From: Candidatus Bathyarchaeota archaeon | Lineage (GTDB): Archaea > Thermoproteota > Bathyarchaeia > TCS64 | Direction of reading: 5' to 3' | Length of the DNA stretch: 31,415 nucleotides | Assembly: GCA_002726865.1 (NCBI GenBank) | Contig: PBSW01000014.1 | Location: 8,050 to 39,464, forward strand | Shown here: positions 7,638-17,116 of the stretch, piece by piece | Numbering within the stretch: position 1 is the first letter of the stretch | Layout: every line of letters starts with the position of its first letter | The notes under the pieces: model-generated | Told to the model about the DNA's origin: nothing | Database searches by the model: none | Seen by the model: the letters and a program-made list of their open reading frames with translations, nothing else | Translations under genes and position numbers: made by a program

Positions 7638-7883
7638 GCCATGATGCTAGCTTCTTTGTTAAAGATGCCTGAGTCACGTGTGTGCTCATTCTGATCCTAT
7701 TCTCCTGCCAGACTTGGAGCCCTAGTGCCATTAATTTTCGCAGAAGATAAAACCAAATGATATTTTTAACGTGGATCGAAAAAGTTACTTCATCAAGTGC
7801 GGAACGTGAGAGAGAAACTTGGAGCTTTAGACTCTGATCAAATACAACCAGCCTTTGGGATATGCCCAGTTTATCTCTCGGTG

Positions 7884-9113
7884 CTAACTTCTTGCTCCAT
7901 CATTTAAAATCGAACTATACACATTGAGGCCTTCTTGGCGTTCCTCTAAAGGAACGTACTTGCACCCGACGAGGCCACAAAACTTCCCGGTATAATCCGA
8001 GGAGGGCCGGTAGAGCATGGGCTTCACCGGGGGATTGGGGAACTTTTCCTCAAGGACGTGGGCACACCACCCCACTATCCTCGAGACCGCGAAGATCGAG
8101 GTGTAAAGATCGGGGGGGATCCCCATTACGTAGTAAATAGAGGCGCTATAAAGATCAACATTGGGGATTAGATCTCGGCCCTTTCTCTGAATGAACTCTC
8201 TCCTTGAGGCCTTCTCGATCCCCTGTGTAAGCGTGAACCACCTTGACTCCTCGGTTCTTTGGGCTAGTCTCTCAGACATTAGGCGCAGGATCTCTGCCCG
8301 TGGATCCATGGTCGTATAAACCGCATGCCCCATCCCCATAATTCGTTCCCCACGGTCAAGCTTTTTCTTTACCCACGATTCAGCCTCCTTTGGCTCCATG
8401 ATCTCAAGTAAAGACTCCATGACTCTGGTGTTCGCGCCCCCGTGGAGCTCTCCTGAAAGTGAGCCAAGGGCGGCTGATACTGCAGCATAGATGTGAGCCC
8501 TAGAAGAGGCTACAACCCTTGCTGCGAAGGTGGAGGCATTGAAGCTGTGTTCTGCGTGGAGTATGAGGCAAATATCAAAATCCCTTGCTGTCGCTGGGTC
8601 GGGCTCCTCCCCGCTTAACATGTAAAGGAAATTGGCTGCGTGAGAAAGGTCCACTCTGGGCTCGATTATGGGTAGGCCCTCCCTTATCCTTCCCCATGTG
8701 GCAACAATAGTGGCTGTTTTAGCGACGAGACCTGCTGCCCTTTGGGAGTTTATCTCCTTTGAATCGTCCCTAAGTCCGGGGTCATAACCTGCGAGCATTG
8801 CTATTATACATATTAAGACATCCATGGATGATGTCTGCTGAGGTAAGCGCTTCATATGGTCTAGGACAGTATTGGGGAGCTTCCTTTTACTAGCAAGGAT
8901 CGCAGTGAACTCCTCGAGCTCTTTGTTAGAAGGCATCTTATCAAACAAGAGAAGGTAGGAGACCTCTTCGAAGGTTGACCTTGTGGCGAGGTCTTGGATG
9001 TCGTAGCCCCTATAGAAAAGTTTTCCCAGTTCCCCTTTGATGAGACAGATGCTGGTATTCGCCACTGGAACCCCTCGTAGCCCTCGATCCTTAGTTTCGA
9101 ACTGAGACTCCAT
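7884..9113 (-). CDS. gltA: Citrate synthase
   Basis: This enzyme condenses acetyl-CoA and oxaloacetate to citrate. The 409-residue length and motifs are those of the archaeal and Gram-positive-type dimeric enzyme. The catalytic triad is H224 (GELHGGAN), H263 (GMGHAVY) and D320 (NVDLYSA); LHAEHSFNAST at 185-195 is also conserved. A 2-methylcitrate synthase cannot be excluded from sequence alone, but no other methylcitrate-cycle gene is nearby. The ATG at 9113 has no Shine-Dalgarno. ATAAAAA preceded by CCGG (9150-9140 on the minus strand) lies about 27 nt upstream and fits a BRE/TATA pair, so the mRNA is probably leaderless. Confidence 0.95.
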   Translation of the reverse strand: MESQFETKDRGLRGVPVANTSICLIKGELGKLFYRGYDIQDLATRSTFEEVSYLLLFDKMPSNKELEEFTAILASKRKLPNTVLDHMKRLPQQTSSMDVLICIIAMLAGYDPGLRDDSKEINSQRAAGLVAKTATIVATWGRIREGLPIIEPRVDLSHAANFLYMLSGEEPDPATARDFDICLILHAEHSFNASTFAARVVASSRAHIYAAVSAALGSLSGELHGGANTRVMESLLEIMEPKEAESWVKKKLDRGERIMGMGHAVYTTMDPRAEILRLMSERLAQRTEESRWFTLTQGIEKASRREFIQRKGRDLIPNVDLYSASIYYVMGIPPDLYTSIFAVSRIVGWCAHVLEEKFPNPPVKPMLYRPSSDYTGKFCGLVGCKYVPLEERQEGLNVYSSILNDGARS

Positions 9114-9139
9114 TTCATTTAGCTTAATTAAACCGTGCG

Positions 9140-9150
9140 ATAAAAACCGG
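9140..9150 (-). promoter_or_regulatory. BRE/TATA promoter of citrate synthase
   Basis: Read on the minus strand the site is CCGGTTTTTATCG. It stands about 27 nt before the ATG at 9113, the archaeal TATA-to-start distance for a leaderless transcript. No Shine-Dalgarno is present before that ATG. Confidence 0.45.
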
Positions 9151-9511
9151 AAGAATTAGCGATTATAATTGTATATGCAATCTTCACCATAGAAGTACAT
9201 TGTTCCGTTCTAACTCCTAGGGGATGATCCGGGGATCGATACGCGTGAGGCATTTCTCACTATTTATCTTATGTGGTTAATGGGTTCTTTTATGAGTAAA
9301 ATAAATCGAGATTTTGTTTTTGCTCCCATGATGGTACATGACCTCTTTTTAAGATTTAATTAAGTCCTTTTTGAGATATCCCCATATTTGTTCTGGTCGT
9401 TTCATTTCATCTTTTTTTTGTAAGGTTAATTTTTCACCAAAAAAACTTGATCAAATTATATTGACTAATGCAAGTAAGAAGGTTTAAAGGTCATCGATTT
9501 TATGTAAAACC
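9151..9511. other. AT-rich intergenic region
   Basis: I see no gene on either strand. The region is increasingly AT-rich towards the CPBP protease gene, with a T8 run at about 9413-9420. A TATA-like AATTATATTGAC lies near 9454-9465, and GGTTTAAAGG about 25-30 nt before the protease ATG is another candidate. It marks the change from GC-richer core genes to the accessory block. Confidence 0.4.
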
Positions 9512-10171
9512 ATGAAAGATAATCTTTATTTTAGACAAATTCTTTCATTAGTTTTTTACTTGATTTTCTGGGTAATGAGATTTAACGTTGATTTTAATAT
9601 ACACTTTCCCCTATTGGTGATTTATATTATCCCACTTATTTATTATATATTGTATGTTGATGACTTACCTATAGTAAATATAGATAATATAATTTTTTGT
9701 ATGTTTAGTGCTTTATATTTTATAATTATTATAGTTTTTTTTATTCCTAAAATTATTGGTGGAAACATATCTCCTATAATTTATCAAGCGACATTAGAAG
9801 AAGGATTTTTTCGTTTATGTATGTTGGGAATATGTAAAAAATACCTATCTTTTAATTCCCCCATATCTCTTTGGATAGTATTACTAATTAATAGTATTTT
9901 ATTTGCATTTTCTCATACTGTTTATAATCCAGTACAAACATTAACTCTTATACAACTAGGTATTATTTATGGGCTAATTTATCTAAGTGTAGGTATTGGA
10001 CCTACAATTATCTCACATTCTCTCTGGAACTTAAATCATAATATATTCTTCATTTATCCCATACTTATTCCTGCTTCAGGTATAGTTATTTACTCTTTGA
10101 TAAAAAAAATCTCTCATAACCCAGTTAATTTCAAACTAGCATTTAATAATTATTTTAAACTCTCAAAATAA
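9512..10171 (+). CDS. CPBP-family (CAAX-type) intramembrane metalloprotease
   Basis: The 219-residue protein is almost entirely hydrophobic, with about six to seven membrane segments. It carries all three motifs of the CPBP/Abi family: EExxxR as E96 E97 ... R101 (TLEEGFFR), FxxxH as F131...H135 (FAFSH), and HxxxN as H169...N173 (HSLWN). Relatives process prenylated CAAX proteins in eukaryotes; in prokaryotes they act in membrane proteolysis, bacteriocin immunity and some defence contexts. The substrate here is unknown. Codon use is extremely AT-rich, far from citrate synthase on one side and more extreme than the ABC genes on the other, which suggests recent acquisition. It is not obviously in an operon: about 180 bp separate it from the ABC binding protein. 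Confidence 0.88.
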   Translation: MKDNLYFRQILSLVFYLIFWVMRFNVDFNIHFPLLVIYIIPLIYYILYVDDLPIVNIDNIIFCMFSALYFIIIIVFFIPKIIGGNISPIIYQATLEEGFFRLCMLGICKKYLSFNSPISLWIVLLINSILFAFSHTVYNPVQTLTLIQLGIIYGLIYLSVGIGPTIISHSLWNLNHNIFFIYPILIPASGIVIYSLIKKISHNPVNFKLAFNNYFKLSK

Positions 10172-10353
10172 ACATTTATACTATCCATCTCACATAAATT
10201 ATCTTTAAACATCTACAACTATTTTTCCTTTGAATAATTTTAACAAATATTTCCTTAAATATCATACAATAACTCCTTATTTAATTAAATCACTCAATTT
10301 TTCCATTTCTCGAAAGTATTAAATAAGAAAGCAGGTACTCAACCTTGATCAAA

Positions 10354-12120
10354 ATGTCGAATCAAGATAAAACACTTCAAACAGTATCAATTGCATTGAT
10401 CGTTGTCGCCGTACTTCTATCTCTAGTTTCCTATAATGCCATTGGAGGCATAAAGCAACAAGTCGCTGACTTGGAGACGCTGAGTACTTCAATAAGTGGC
10501 GATGTAGGAACCTTAGCCTCCTCTATTGACGCTTTAAGCGCTGCTATAGAAGAGCTCAGTGACCGTCCAGTTCCCACACCTTCCATAACTCCTGCGCCAG
10601 CTCCTGCACCTAGCCCTGCTACCGCAGATGAGGACAAAGTGGTATTGAGAATCGGGTACAATTCCGCTCCTCGAGACTTTGACCCCCCTCACTATGGAAA
10701 TGACTTCCTGAATGGTATAGACCAGTTGGTCCATGAACCTCTATTCAGGATGTGGTGGGGACCTAGTGGAGAGATTATCTTCAAGCCTATTATAGCTGAA
10801 TCATATGAACAGGTAGATGAATTGACCTGGGACTTTAAAATCCGGGAAGGACTCAAGTTCAGTGACGGAACGGAACTAGACATCCAGGACGTCTACTGGA
10901 GCCTTTCAAGGGACGACCCAAGACCAGGCAACATGATCTGGTCATTGGACGCAAGAATTGAGTCCTACGAGATCATCGATGACTGGACAATACGCATGGT
11001 GACTAAAGTCCCCATGAACAACCTCTTTGCGTGGCTTTGTCAAGGGTGGACAAATATCGTCTCCTATGACTGGGTTGTTGAGACCGATAACATAAACAAT
11101 TATCCAATGGTTGGAATTCCCCCTGGAACCGGTCCTTGGAAATGGTATGATATAGAGCCAATGGTTTATGCAAAAATGGATCTCAACCCGCACTGGAGAG
11201 GAAACAAACCCCGAATTGATGAGATCGAAATTTACGCGGCCGTAGATGATACTGCCCGTGTGATGGCTTTCGAAGCCGGTTCATTCGACTTCATCTTCCC
11301 AACACCAATCGAGGCAGTTGAATCACTTGAGGATGCTGGTTACAAGCTATGGATAAAGCCGACACCAATCATGCAGCAAATACAAATGAACAGTGCTTAT
11401 CCTCCTACTGATGATATCCGAGTAAGGAAGGCCATTACCCACGCCATAAATCGTGAGGAACTGGTGCCTGTTATCTGGGGTAAATACGCTTCAGTTATTG
11501 ACTCTCCTGCACCTGTGGGTACGTCTGGATACAAGAGTCATAAGGTGTATGACTACGATCCTGCGAAAGCAAAGGCGCTGCTTGCAGATGCCGGCTATGC
11601 TGATGGGTTAAAGGTTGACTTCTATGTTACATCAGGAAGAGAAAAGCACCTTGAGGCTGCAACCGCAATAAAAACTTATCTAGCGGATGTTGGAATCACT
11701 GCAAACCTTATACTGGCGGAAAAAGCGGCCATGAACGCCCTTACTAGAGGAGCACGTGCCGACTACTTAGAAGGAAAGACTCCAGAGTTCCAGTTCCATC
11801 TAAACTTCAGAGGTTGGCATGCTGACACGCTTTGGGCAGGAGACGATCTGTTCTCACTGTACTACAGTGAACAAAGCAATAACCGATGGTATAACGAAAA
11901 CCCAGAGCTTGATGCTCTACTGGACTTAGCCATTTCCACAGCACCATACGCAGAAAGAGTCACGGCTAGTGAAGAAGCACAGGTAATATGGATGGAAAAT
12001 GCTTACGGAGTCATGTTGTATGCTGCACCTTATATCTATACAACTGTTCCAGAGCTTGAGAACATCTATACTGAACCAAACGTTTACGTGTGGTTCGCCG
12101 ATTCTTACTTCGAAGACTAG
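10354..12120 (+). CDS. ABC transporter peptide-binding protein (SBP family 5)
   Basis: This is the extracellular binding component of a dipeptide/oligopeptide importer. Residues about 10-30 form an N-terminal membrane anchor (SIALIVVAVLLSLVSYNAI) with no lipobox Cys. About 30-70 looks like a coiled-coil stalk (ADLETLSTSISGDVGTL). A Pro/Ala/Thr linker with PAPAPAP follows, then the SBP_bac_5 domain (LRIGYNSAPRDFDPP, HEPLF, WDFKIREGLKFSDGTEL). The membrane anchor plus stalk replaces the bacterial lipid anchor, as in many archaea. The frame also allows TTG at 10345, but TATTAAATAA at 10317-10326 puts the transcription start near 10347, so the ATG at 10354 is preferred. It leads an operon-like run with the two ATPases, 15 nt ahead of the first. 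Confidence 0.93.
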   Translation: MSNQDKTLQTVSIALIVVAVLLSLVSYNAIGGIKQQVADLETLSTSISGDVGTLASSIDALSAAIEELSDRPVPTPSITPAPAPAPSPATADEDKVVLRIGYNSAPRDFDPPHYGNDFLNGIDQLVHEPLFRMWWGPSGEIIFKPIIAESYEQVDELTWDFKIREGLKFSDGTELDIQDVYWSLSRDDPRPGNMIWSLDARIESYEIIDDWTIRMVTKVPMNNLFAWLCQGWTNIVSYDWVVETDNINNYPMVGIPPGTGPWKWYDIEPMVYAKMDLNPHWRGNKPRIDEIEIYAAVDDTARVMAFEAGSFDFIFPTPIEAVESLEDAGYKLWIKPTPIMQQIQMNSAYPPTDDIRVRKAITHAINREELVPVIWGKYASVIDSPAPVGTSGYKSHKVYDYDPAKAKALLADAGYADGLKVDFYVTSGREKHLEAATAIKTYLADVGITANLILAEKAAMNALTRGARADYLEGKTPEFQFHLNFRGWHADTLWAGDDLFSLYYSEQSNNRWYNENPELDALLDLAISTAPYAERVTASEEAQVIWMENAYGVMLYAAPYIYTTVPELENIYTEPNVYVWFADSYFED

Positions 12121-12135
12121 CCCGGCTGAAAGCAA

Positions 12136-13110
12136 ATGGCCACCTCTCCTTTTTCTATTTTTATTAAAGACCTAGTTACAGAATATACTGTTGAGAAAAG
12201 ATCATTAAAAGCAGTTGAAGGTGTGGACCTCCAAATTAAGGAAGGGGAGGTCATGGGACTAGCAGGTGAATCAGCTTGCGGTAAATCAACGCTTGCATAT
12301 TCTATACTTCGACTATTACCTGCGAATGGTCATGTTACACAAGGGGAAATTCAGCTAAATGGAAAAAATCTCATTAACTTAACAGACGAAGAATTTAGAA
12401 GAGTTAGATGGACAGAGCTCTCCATCATCTTCCAGGGGGCAATGAACGCACTCAATCCTTGTATGACTATAACCGATCAAATATCAGAAGCTATTAGGGC
12501 ACATGAAGAAATTGGAAAAGAAGAAGCTAACGGAAGATCTATTAACTTACTTTCAGAAGTTGGAATTTCAGAGAGATTTTCCCAAAGTTTTCCACATGAA
12601 TTAAGCGGAGGGATGAAGCAAAGAGTCATGATAGCTATGGCACTTGGTTGTGACCCTTCATTTTTAATCGCTGACGAGCCCACAACGGCACTCGACCTAA
12701 TCGCCCAGAGAAATGTGTTACAAGTTATGCGTAATATCCAAGAACGTATGAGTCTTTCAGTTTTATTGATTAGTCATGACCTCTCTGTGATTGCTCAGAT
12801 GGCAGATAGATGTACCATAATGTATGCTGGTAAAGTAGTTGAAACGGGTCAAGTGAATACAATTTTTAATGACGCAATTCATCCTTACACTCAAGCGTTG
12901 GTCAATGCTTTTCCAGACATCCGGTCTACAAAAAAAATAGATGGTATTTCAGGGGATCCTCCCGATATGATGAACCCTCCAAATGGCTGTAGATTCCACC
13001 CAAGATGTTCATTGTATAACTCAAAAGGAACCCCAGAAATCTGCAGGACCATTGACCCGGTTTTGACTGAGAAACAAAAACATCCAGTTGCTTGTCACCT
13101 GGCGGAATGA
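12136..13110 (+). CDS. oppD: Oligopeptide/dipeptide ABC transporter ATPase, OppD/DppD type
   Basis: This cytoplasmic ATPase powers peptide import. The Walker A is GESACGKST (44-52), where the usual Gly of GESGCGKS is Ala; the core GxxxxGKS/T is intact. The Q-loop is IIFQGAMNALNP, the signature LSGGM (156-160), and Walker B FLIADEPT (176-183). The C-terminal 40 residues are the oligo_HPY region with GCRFHPRCS, CR and ACH. The ATG at 12136 is 15 nt after the binding-protein stop. The partner ATPase begins 1 nt after its stop, so the two are probably translationally coupled and form a heterodimer. Confidence 0.95.
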   Translation: MATSPFSIFIKDLVTEYTVEKRSLKAVEGVDLQIKEGEVMGLAGESACGKSTLAYSILRLLPANGHVTQGEIQLNGKNLINLTDEEFRRVRWTELSIIFQGAMNALNPCMTITDQISEAIRAHEEIGKEEANGRSINLLSEVGISERFSQSFPHELSGGMKQRVMIAMALGCDPSFLIADEPTTALDLIAQRNVLQVMRNIQERMSLSVLLISHDLSVIAQMADRCTIMYAGKVVETGQVNTIFNDAIHPYTQALVNAFPDIRSTKKIDGISGDPPDMMNPPNGCRFHPRCSLYNSKGTPEICRTIDPVLTEKQKHPVACHLAE

Positions 13111-13111
13111 T

Positions 13112-14113
13112 ATGCCTATGGCAAAAAATATTGTGGAAGTCAAAGACCTTGAAAAATGGTTCGTTCTAAGAGGCGGATTCCTAGACATTTTGAGAGGAAA
13201 AAAAACTTACGTTAAAGCCGTTGATGGCGTAGATTTTACTATTAAAGAAGGAGAAGTTTTAGCCCTGGTAGGCGAAAGTGGATGCGGCAAGACCACGATA
13301 GGACGAGTAATCCTAAATTTGACCCCCAAGACCGGCGGTAAGGTTTTCGTTAATGGCATTGATCTTGACTCTTCCCAGCGGGATGAACTAAAGTTTAGAC
13401 GCGAGATTCAAATAATCTTACAGGATCCTTTTGGATCCTTGGATCCTCGAATGCGAGTCTATGATATTATTGGTGAATCCATACATGTTCACAAACTCGC
13501 AAAAACTAAAGAGGAAAAAAATAATCTCATCATCAAAAGTATGGAAACTGTAAATTTGGTTCCTGTTGATGATATAATTACTAAATATCCAAACGAGCTG
13601 AGCGGGGGCCAAATGCAACGTGTTTCAATTGCAAGAGCTTTGGTTCTAAATCCAAAACTCCTAATTTGCGATGAACCTGTATCAATGCTGGATGCTTCGA
13701 TTCAAGCTAATATTCTAAATTTTCTACTCTCAGTTCGTGATAAACTCAATCTTTCTATGCTTTTTATCACACACGACTTGGCCGTTGCAAGATATGTTTC
13801 AGATCGCATAGCGGTTATGTATCTTGGAAAAATAGTTGAAACCGGATTAACCGATGAAATAATTAATACCCCGTTGCATCCGTACGCTCAAGCATTATTT
13901 TCAGCTGTGCGCTCGCCAAATCCAAAAATAAAAGTTCAGGAAATCAAAATTAAAGGCGAAATATCTGATCAAATCGACACTCCTTCAGGATGTAGATTCC
14001 ATCCGAGATGTGTATTAACAGAGGATCAAGGCAATCCTGAAATCTGTAGAACCGTTGAACCTGAATTAGTAGAGAAACAGGGACACCTTGCAGCATGCCA
14101 CCTAGTGCAGTAA
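13112..14113 (+). CDS. oppF: Oligopeptide/dipeptide ABC transporter ATPase, OppF/DppF type
   Basis: This is the second ATPase of the importer, about 333 aa. It has Walker A GESGCGKTT, the Q-loop LQDPFGSLDPR, signature LSGGQMQRV, Walker B LLICDEPVSMLD, the H-loop FITHDLAV, and the oligo_HPY C-terminus with GCRFHPRC. The frame stays open upstream to TTG at 13088, inside oppD. GGCGGA lies 5 nt before the ATG at 13112, so that ATG is the likely start (MPMAKNIVEV). About 265 bp of AT-rich sequence separate it from the permease genes, with a TATA-like box there, so the permeases may have their own promoter. Confidence 0.94.
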   Translation: MPMAKNIVEVKDLEKWFVLRGGFLDILRGKKTYVKAVDGVDFTIKEGEVLALVGESGCGKTTIGRVILNLTPKTGGKVFVNGIDLDSSQRDELKFRREIQIILQDPFGSLDPRMRVYDIIGESIHVHKLAKTKEEKNNLIIKSMETVNLVPVDDIITKYPNELSGGQMQRVSIARALVLNPKLLICDEPVSMLDASIQANILNFLLSVRDKLNLSMLFITHDLAVARYVSDRIAVMYLGKIVETGLTDEIINTPLHPYAQALFSAVRSPNPKIKVQEIKIKGEISDQIDTPSGCRFHPRCVLTEDQGNPEICRTVEPELVEKQGHLAACHLVQ

Positions 14114-14378
14114 GATTGAGAAAGTAGGGACATTAAATAAACACCTCTCCTATGACCTCTATAAGTTATTAATTATATACTATTAGAAATGAATATTTTT
14201 AAAGTACTTTTACTCCTTTTCACTCTCTAGATAGTAATATAATCATACTCTATTTGACTAACATTTTGAATTTTGATGAACAATTTAGAACCTACATAAT
14301 ATAGAAATTATGATAAAAACTTTATATTTCAACTGACAAAAATCTTATAAGAATCACAAACCGTTATTGAATGGTTAT
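14114..14378. promoter_or_regulatory. AT-rich spacer with promoter for the permease genes
   Basis: No gene is visible. CTTATAAGA at 14344-14352 lies about 27-34 nt before the ATG of the first permease and fits a TATA box for a leaderless mRNA. Its presence inside the transporter locus implies the permeases can be transcribed separately from the binding protein and ATPases. Confidence 0.45.
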
Positions 14379-15308
14379 ATGTGGAAATATATTCTAAAAC
14401 GTGGTCTATACCTAATCCCGACACTTCTTGGAATTAGCCTAATCGTTTTTACCCTCGTCAGATTAATCCCCGGTGACCCGGCAGAAATAATTCTTGGGCA
14501 ACGGGCTACTGAAGATGTTATCGTTATTATACGACGTCAAATGGGCTTAGACCGGCCTATCTACGTTCAATATATTATATGGCTAAAAAATTTACTAACA
14601 GGGAATTGGGGCAAATCATTAATATCAAACGTTTCTACAACGTATTTATTACGCAATAGATTTCGCTACACGATAAACCTAGCTATTTTTTCCATGTCTT
14701 TGGTAACTGCAGGTGGATTATTTCTCGGAGTCATCTCAGCCTATAAAGCTGGTTCACGGATTGATAAATTCATAAGATTCATGGTAATTTTCGGTTGGTC
14801 CCTTCCGTCTTTCCTCGTTGGAATAGTTCTAATTTATCTTTTTGCATTGAAGATTAAATTGTTTCCCGCATTTGGCGCGGGGGAATTAAGGCACCTTGTT
14901 TTACCGGCTTTAGCTACCTCAGTAGGTGGTATAAGTTATATCAGCCGAATTACCCGAGGTAGTTTACTGGAAGTTGCAGGTCAGGACTTTGTAAAAACTG
15001 CAAGAGCAAAAGGTCTAAAAAACAGAAGAATTTTAATTTCACATATTCTCCGAAATGCTCTATTACCTATAGTTACCGTCCTGGGTATGTCCTTTGGATG
15101 GGCCCTAAGCGGGTCATTCATTGTCGAAACAATCTTTTCCTATCCTGGCCTTGGGTTTCTAACAACCCAAAGCGTATCAATGAGAGATTACCCTGTTGTT
15201 CAGGGATGTATCCTGTTTATCGCCATTATTTACAGTTTAACAAACCTAGTTGTAGATGTGTTATATGTATATTTAGACCCTAGGATCCGTTATGAGAGGG
15301 GAATATAA
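14379..15308 (+). CDS. dppB: Peptide ABC transporter permease, DppB/OppB type
   Basis: This membrane permease of about 309 aa belongs to the BPD_transp_1 family, with six predicted membrane segments. The N-terminus MWKYILKRGLYLIPTLLGIS and the segment LVRLIPGDPAE are typical for DppB. The EAA loop that contacts the ATPase is AGQDFVKTARAKGLKNRRIL followed by HILRNALLP. The frame is also open from a TTG at 14367, four codons upstream. I use the ATG at 14379 because the TATA box at about 14345-14350 gives a start of transcription close to it and it yields the usual family N-terminus. The second permease begins directly after its stop. Confidence 0.94.
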   Translation: MWKYILKRGLYLIPTLLGISLIVFTLVRLIPGDPAEIILGQRATEDVIVIIRRQMGLDRPIYVQYIIWLKNLLTGNWGKSLISNVSTTYLLRNRFRYTINLAIFSMSLVTAGGLFLGVISAYKAGSRIDKFIRFMVIFGWSLPSFLVGIVLIYLFALKIKLFPAFGAGELRHLVLPALATSVGGISYISRITRGSLLEVAGQDFVKTARAKGLKNRRILISHILRNALLPIVTVLGMSFGWALSGSFIVETIFSYPGLGFLTTQSVSMRDYPVVQGCILFIAIIYSLTNLVVDVLYVYLDPRIRYERGI

Positions 15309-16166
15309 ATGGAAAGGCGGAACATTATAGGTGAACTATTCAAAGCTGCAAAAGGAGAACCCACTATCATTTTCGCGTTAAGTATCGTTTTCACGTTAAT
15401 CCTTTTTGCTGCATTTCCTCAATTTCTTGCTCCCACAGGGTACGAGCGGGTAGATCTAGCAAATAGACTTGTACCCCCAGGTCCGAAATATTTTCTTGGA
15501 TCAGATTTTGTTGGGCGAGATATTTTATCTCTAATCATCTGGGGGAGCAGAGTTGCCTTAATGGTGACTGTTATCCCAACCCTCATTTCCGCAACGATCG
15601 GCATAGCACTTGGAATAATATCTGGATATGTTGGGGGCTATGTTGATGATGCAGTTATGAGAGGAGTAGACATTCTAATGAGCTTTCCAGGGTTGCTTCT
15701 TGCATTAGCTATTATCAATGTATTAGGTCCTGGACTCTGGAACGCTATGTGGTCAGTGACGATAGGGAGAATCAGCGGTTACACGCGATTATCGAGAAGT
15801 CTAACCTTCTCGGTTAAAGAGACCGGATATATAGAATACGCCAGGGCTTTAGGCTCAAGTAGGAACCGCATTATGGTCCGTCATATCTTCCCAAATATTC
15901 TAACGCCAATCATTGTACAAATGACCTTTAGTATGCCTGGAACTCTTTTGAGCGTAGCCGGTCTCAGCTTTCTGGGACTTGGTCCAAGTCCTCCAACTCC
16001 TGACTGGGGAGTCCTCATGCAACAATCAAGAGCATATTTGGTCTACGCACCATGGGCCGCCGTAGTCCCGGGCTTAGCTATTTTTCTGGTGGCTTTCTCG
16101 TTCAATACAATAGGAGAGACATTAAGGGATATAATAGATCCAAGAAGAAAGTACTTGAAACTATAG
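15309..16166 (+). CDS. dppC: Peptide ABC transporter permease, DppC/OppC type
   Basis: This is the second permease of the importer, 285 aa, with about six membrane segments. The N-terminal region LVPPGPKYFLGSDFVGRDI is the conserved DppC stretch (GTDxxGRD-like). The EAA loop is KETGYIEYARALGSSRNRIM followed by RHIFPN. The end ALSVAGLSFLGLG-type segment and PDWGVLMQQ are also typical. The ATG at 15309 follows the dppB stop with no gap and has GAGGGG about 8 nt upstream, so translation should be coupled. Pairs with DppB to form the membrane channel. Confidence 0.95.
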   Translation: MERRNIIGELFKAAKGEPTIIFALSIVFTLILFAAFPQFLAPTGYERVDLANRLVPPGPKYFLGSDFVGRDILSLIIWGSRVALMVTVIPTLISATIGIALGIISGYVGGYVDDAVMRGVDILMSFPGLLLALAIINVLGPGLWNAMWSVTIGRISGYTRLSRSLTFSVKETGYIEYARALGSSRNRIMVRHIFPNILTPIIVQMTFSMPGTLLSVAGLSFLGLGPSPPTPDWGVLMQQSRAYLVYAPWAAVVPGLAIFLVAFSFNTIGETLRDIIDPRRKYLKL

Positions 16167-16304
16167 TTCTTTCTGGATTATCTATTATACGCAAAGTCAA
16201 TGTATACCTATTAACTACAAAGCTCCTGACGCGGTATGTACAAATATTCGTTTTTACTCAAATGGTAAGCTTTAATCATGTCTACAACTTTAATTCAATA
16301 CGTT

Positions 16305-16868
16305 TTATGTAACAAGTAGAGTCGTGTTCAAAATAGCCCGGATAAAGGATTCTATTGAATCAGATATCGCGGACACCATTACGACAATTGCTCCTATTGA
16401 AGTGTAGACCCAATGAGGCATCGTGGTTAAATAAATAACGTTGATATTTCTAGGGAGTGTAATGAAAAAGGAGATAGTAGCTAAGAGACTTAAAAGCCCT
16501 CCGAAGAACGAAATATCCTGTTTTTTCCAAAATTGACTAGATAAACTTATGACTGCACCAACTGTACAAAATAACCCTAATAGTGATGCCATGGGATCAT
16601 AGAAAAATTTGTTATTCGCGCCTAAATATATTTTAAGTGGGACTATTTCTCGGATGAGCCCAGGACGTGAAGTGCTCGAAGTTACATTCAATGTGTATTT
16701 AATTAAAAATGGTGAAGCTTCAGCTAAGGTCTCGCCGTGATATCTATCTGTTTCATTTGCATAATAACTCCACTTAGCCGAATATGATAACCAGGGACCA
16801 GATAACCCAATAAATATTAATATGATACCAAGAGCTGTACCGAAAAATAAAGATCTTGGGTTCATCAT
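16305..16868 (-). CDS. Four-helix membrane protein of unknown function (about 187 aa)
   Basis: I do not recognise a family. Membrane segments are predicted at the N-terminus (FFGTALGIILIFIGLSGPWL), then after an outer loop of about 65 residues with several Asn-x-Ser/Thr sites, two in the middle (LLGLFCTVGAVISL and GGLLSLLATISFFITL) and one near the C-terminus (TSIGAIVVMVSAI). The open frame begins with GTG at 16877. GGGAG lies 3-6 nt before two adjacent ATG codons (16868 and 16865), so one of these is the real start. It is antisense to the transporter operon and divergent from the amidohydrolase gene. Its composition is AT-rich like the surrounding block. Confidence 0.65.
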   Translation of the reverse strand: MMNPRSLFFGTALGIILIFIGLSGPWLSYSAKWSYYANETDRYHGETLAEASPFLIKYTLNVTSSTSRPGLIREIVPLKIYLGANNKFFYDPMASLLGLFCTVGAVISLSSQFWKKQDISFFGGLLSLLATISFFITLPRNINVIYLTTMPHWVYTSIGAIVVMVSAISDSIESFIRAILNTTLLVT

Positions 16869-17081
16869 TACTCCCACAACTCCCCAATTGTCTCTTATTA
16901 CGTTTATCCTTATTTATGCGCGCGAATATTGTTTCTTTGCATTAGGGTGGTAGAAATCATAATAAGTGAAAAAAAATCATCTTAAATAACCGTATCTTAC
17001 CCAATAGTTCATTTCACTCATTTTATTGGATAATATGAATCGGATTTTGATTTCCACAACAAAAAACTTAAAATATTTTTT

Positions 17082-17096
17082 ATAGGTTTGACCTAT
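17082..17096. promoter_or_regulatory. Inverted repeat overlapping the promoter of the amidohydrolase gene
   Basis: ATAGGT-TTG-ACCTAT is a perfect 6-bp palindrome with a 3-nt spacer. Its right arm runs into CCTATATTTC (17091-17101), a TATA-like box 16-26 nt before the TTG start. A regulator dimer bound here would compete with TBP, so this is a plausible operator; the regulator is unknown and no transcription-factor gene is adjacent. Confidence 0.4.
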
Positions 17097-17116
17097 ATTT
17101 CTGTCAGTGAATTTTT

